Shown in pieces: positions 5,270 to 6,682 of a stretch of DNA of 6,682 bases. Origin of the DNA: Smithella sp. ME-1. GTDB lineage: Bacteria > Desulfobacterota > Syntrophia > Syntrophales > Smithellaceae. The stretch spans positions 1 to 6,682 of the forward strand of contig AWGX01000955.1 of assembly GCA_000495415.1 (NCBI GenBank), read 5' to 3'. The notes under the pieces are model-generated. The model worked only from the letters and a program-made list of their open reading frames with translations. It was not told the origin of the DNA and searched no databases. How positions within the stretch are numbered: the stretch's first letter is position 1; each line of letters opens with the position of its first letter. Position numbers and translations under genes: made by a program.

Positions 5270-6604
5270 ATGGCAGGTATTAAGAGAGCGTCGCGTAGAG
5301 AACTGTTCGGCTGGGCAATGTTTGATTTTGCCAACTCGTCCTATACGACTGTTATTATCACGGTTGTTTTTTGCATCATATTTCCCAGAATTATTGTCGG
5401 AGACGGTCCTGAATATCGTCTGGGTAACTTTCTCTGGAGCACTGCACTGTCCATAAGTTATCTGGTCGTACTTCTTACGGCACCGCTTTTCGGAGCAATT
5501 ATGGATTATACCGGCTCCAAAAAGAAATTTCTTTTCGGAAGCTACATTCTCACCGTAATTGCCACGGCAGCTCTTTATTTCGTTCGTCCGGGGGACATCT
5601 TGTTGGGGATAATGCTTATTGTTCTCTCTAATGTCGGTTTTTCCTTGAGCGAAGCTTTTGTTTCCAGCTTTCTGCCGGATCTCGGCCCGCCTGAAGATCT
5701 GGGCAAGATTTCCGGTTATGCCTGGGGACTGGGCTATTTCGGCGGGCTGCTATCCACAGCCGCAGTAATTTTCGGTCTTAATGCCAGTGTGTACACGATG
5801 GATAATTTTCCAAATCTGCGTTTGGTGGGACCGCTGACAGGATTATTTTTTCTGATAGCTGCCATTCCGACTTTTCTATGGGTAAAAGAACGTACAGTTC
5901 CCAGTTCTCTGCCTAAAAATGAAAATTATTTTACAATCGGATGGAAGAGGTTAAAAAAAACATTTGCGGATATTCGGGATTACCGGGATTTAATGATTCT
6001 TCTGGCAGCTTTCTTTTTTGCTTATTGCGGTCTGTCCATAGTAATCTCTTTCGCCTTTATTTACGGAGATCAGGTTGTAAGATGGTCGGGGACGACACAA
6101 ATATTAATGTTTGTCATAACGCAGTTTACAGCGGCGGGAGGAGCTTTTCTGTTCGGCATCATGCAGGACAAATGGAAGGCCAAAAAGACGTTAATGCTGA
6201 CTCTCGTGATCTGGCTGGTTACCGTGAGTTTGATTTACGGAGTTACTGAAGTGACAGCTTTTATAAACAGTTTGGTTGGGGCCTCGTTTAAAGAGGAGCA
6301 TATTTTTCTAGTTATCGGATCGATTGCCGGACTTGGTCTGGGATCAACCCAGTCTGCATGCCGGGCGATGGTCGGTCTTTTTTCGCCGGACACAAAATCT
6401 GGAGAGTTTTTTGGTTTGTGGGCTTTTACTGGTCGTTTTTCTTCAATCTTTGGACTCATGAGTCTGGGATTATTGCAGATTATTTTCGGTTTGCAAGAAG
6501 CGATTCTTGTTTGTTCTGTCTTTTTCCTGATATCAGTGGTCATTATCTTTTTCGTTAATGAAGAACGGGGGAAGATAGCCGCACTTAAACACTCCGGAGA
6601 ATAG
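5270..6604 (+). CDS. MFS transporter, UMF1/Atg22-like family
   Basis: A complete 444-residue inner-membrane permease with about twelve hydrophobic segments in two halves around a central basic loop (about 205-240). The N-terminal signature GWAMFDFANSSY (14-25) is characteristic of the UMF1 (BtlA-like) branch of the major facilitator superfamily, related to yeast Atg22. GAIMDYTGSKKK (75-86) is the loop 2-3 motif A equivalent. FLPDLGPPEDLGKISG (134-149) and GYFGG (155-159) follow, then GLGLGSTQSACRA (354-366) and SGEFFGLWAFTGRF (377-390) in the C-half. Yeast Atg22 exports amino acids from the vacuole; bacterial substrates are mostly unknown, so none is assigned. The ATG at 5270 places the signature at the usual distance from the N-terminus, with only a weak ACAGG upstream. 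It is probably a separate transcription unit from dnaB, since 146 bases intervene. Confidence 0.9.
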   Translation: MAGIKRASRRELFGWAMFDFANSSYTTVIITVVFCIIFPRIIVGDGPEYRLGNFLWSTALSISYLVVLLTAPLFGAIMDYTGSKKKFLFGSYILTVIATAALYFVRPGDILLGIMLIVLSNVGFSLSEAFVSSFLPDLGPPEDLGKISGYAWGLGYFGGLLSTAAVIFGLNASVYTMDNFPNLRLVGPLTGLFFLIAAIPTFLWVKERTVPSSLPKNENYFTIGWKRLKKTFADIRDYRDLMILLAAFFFAYCGLSIVISFAFIYGDQVVRWSGTTQILMFVITQFTAAGGAFLFGIMQDKWKAKKTLMLTLVIWLVTVSLIYGVTEVTAFINSLVGASFKEEHIFLVIGSIAGLGLGSTQSACRAMVGLFSPDTKSGEFFGLWAFTGRFSSIFGLMSLGLLQIIFGLQEAILVCSVFFLISVVIIFFVNEERGKIAALKHSGE

Positions 6605-6628
6605 ATAATAATATGCACCCATACAGAA

Positions 6629-6682
6629 GTAGGGATCGTTCCCCGAACGATCCGACCGGCGGCGCATTCGGGGAATGCGCCC
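6629..6682. repeat. REP-like paired palindromes after the MFS gene (truncated at window edge)
   Basis: GTAG (6629-6632) immediately precedes a perfect 9-bp hairpin, GGATCGTTC (6633-6641) with GAACGATCC (6645-6653), loop CCC. Seven bases later a second perfect 9-bp hairpin follows: GGCGCATTC (6661-6669) with GAATGCGCC (6673-6681), loop GGG. A GTAG-type tetranucleotide at the foot of a short hairpin is the hallmark of REP elements mobilised by RAYT (IS200/IS605-like) transposases. The second hairpin is an inverted variant of the first, as in paired REP (BIME-like) units. It begins 25 bases after the MFS stop and could also act in transcript termination or stability, though no U-run is seen inside the window. 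Confidence 0.6.

Noticed and set aside
6235..6618. Minus-strand 127-codon open frame overlapping the 3' end of the MFS gene.
   Set aside because: Antisense shadow of an intact, family-typical transporter; no domain and no convincing translation signal.
1..6682. CRISPR arrays, tRNA or rRNA genes, insertion-sequence transposases, toxin-antitoxin or anti-phage genes.
   Set aside because: No regularly spaced direct repeats, no tRNA-like fold with a recognisable T-loop, and no matching protein motifs in any plausible frame.

Overview
The window looks like an ordinary housekeeping stretch of a bacterial chromosome, most likely from a deltaproteobacterium in the broad sense (Desulfobacterota, for example a Syntrophales-like lineage). 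The assignment rests on gene order: rpsF, rpsR, a DUF2232 membrane protein, rplI and dnaB, all on the + strand. This arrangement is familiar from that group. Enterobacteria instead have priB between rpsF and rpsR, and many Firmicutes have ssb there. The lineage is an inference from gene order and protein style; no database search was possible.

Layout. Bases 1-903 are the 3' part of a response regulator whose receiver domain is cut by the window edge and is fused to a strongly degenerate HD-GYP domain. Bases 904-1318 hold no convincing gene. They contain two terminator-like hairpins, a dense cluster of perfect palindromic arms (1043-1205) that can fold into a pseudoknotted multi-branch structure, a candidate promoter (1223-1249), and an rpsF leader (1274-1312) that matches the architecture of the S6:S18 autoregulatory RNA and sequesters the rpsF Shine-Dalgarno. 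rpsF (TTG start) and rpsR follow with a 3-base gap and are closed by a 7-bp intrinsic terminator at 2174-2208. A second block follows: the DUF2232 membrane protein (TTG start), rplI and dnaB, where the rplI stop and dnaB start share one base (TAATG). After a 146-base gap with an 8-bp inverted repeat comes a complete UMF1/Atg22-like MFS transporter (5270-6604). The window ends in a REP-like pair of hairpins preceded by GTAG, truncated at the right edge.

How the genes work together. S6 and S18 form the heterodimer that joins the 30S platform and, in many bacteria, represses its own mRNA through the leader seen here. L9 belongs to the 50S subunit and DnaB is the replicative helicase, so the central block couples translation and replication genes, with the DUF2232 protein as an uncharacterised passenger. 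The response regulator and the transporter are probably separate transcription units.

No obviously new multi-gene system is visible. The most interesting items are the pseudoenzyme-like HD-GYP domain, the S6:S18 leader, the palindrome cluster upstream of it, and the terminal REP-like element with complementary hairpin apices.
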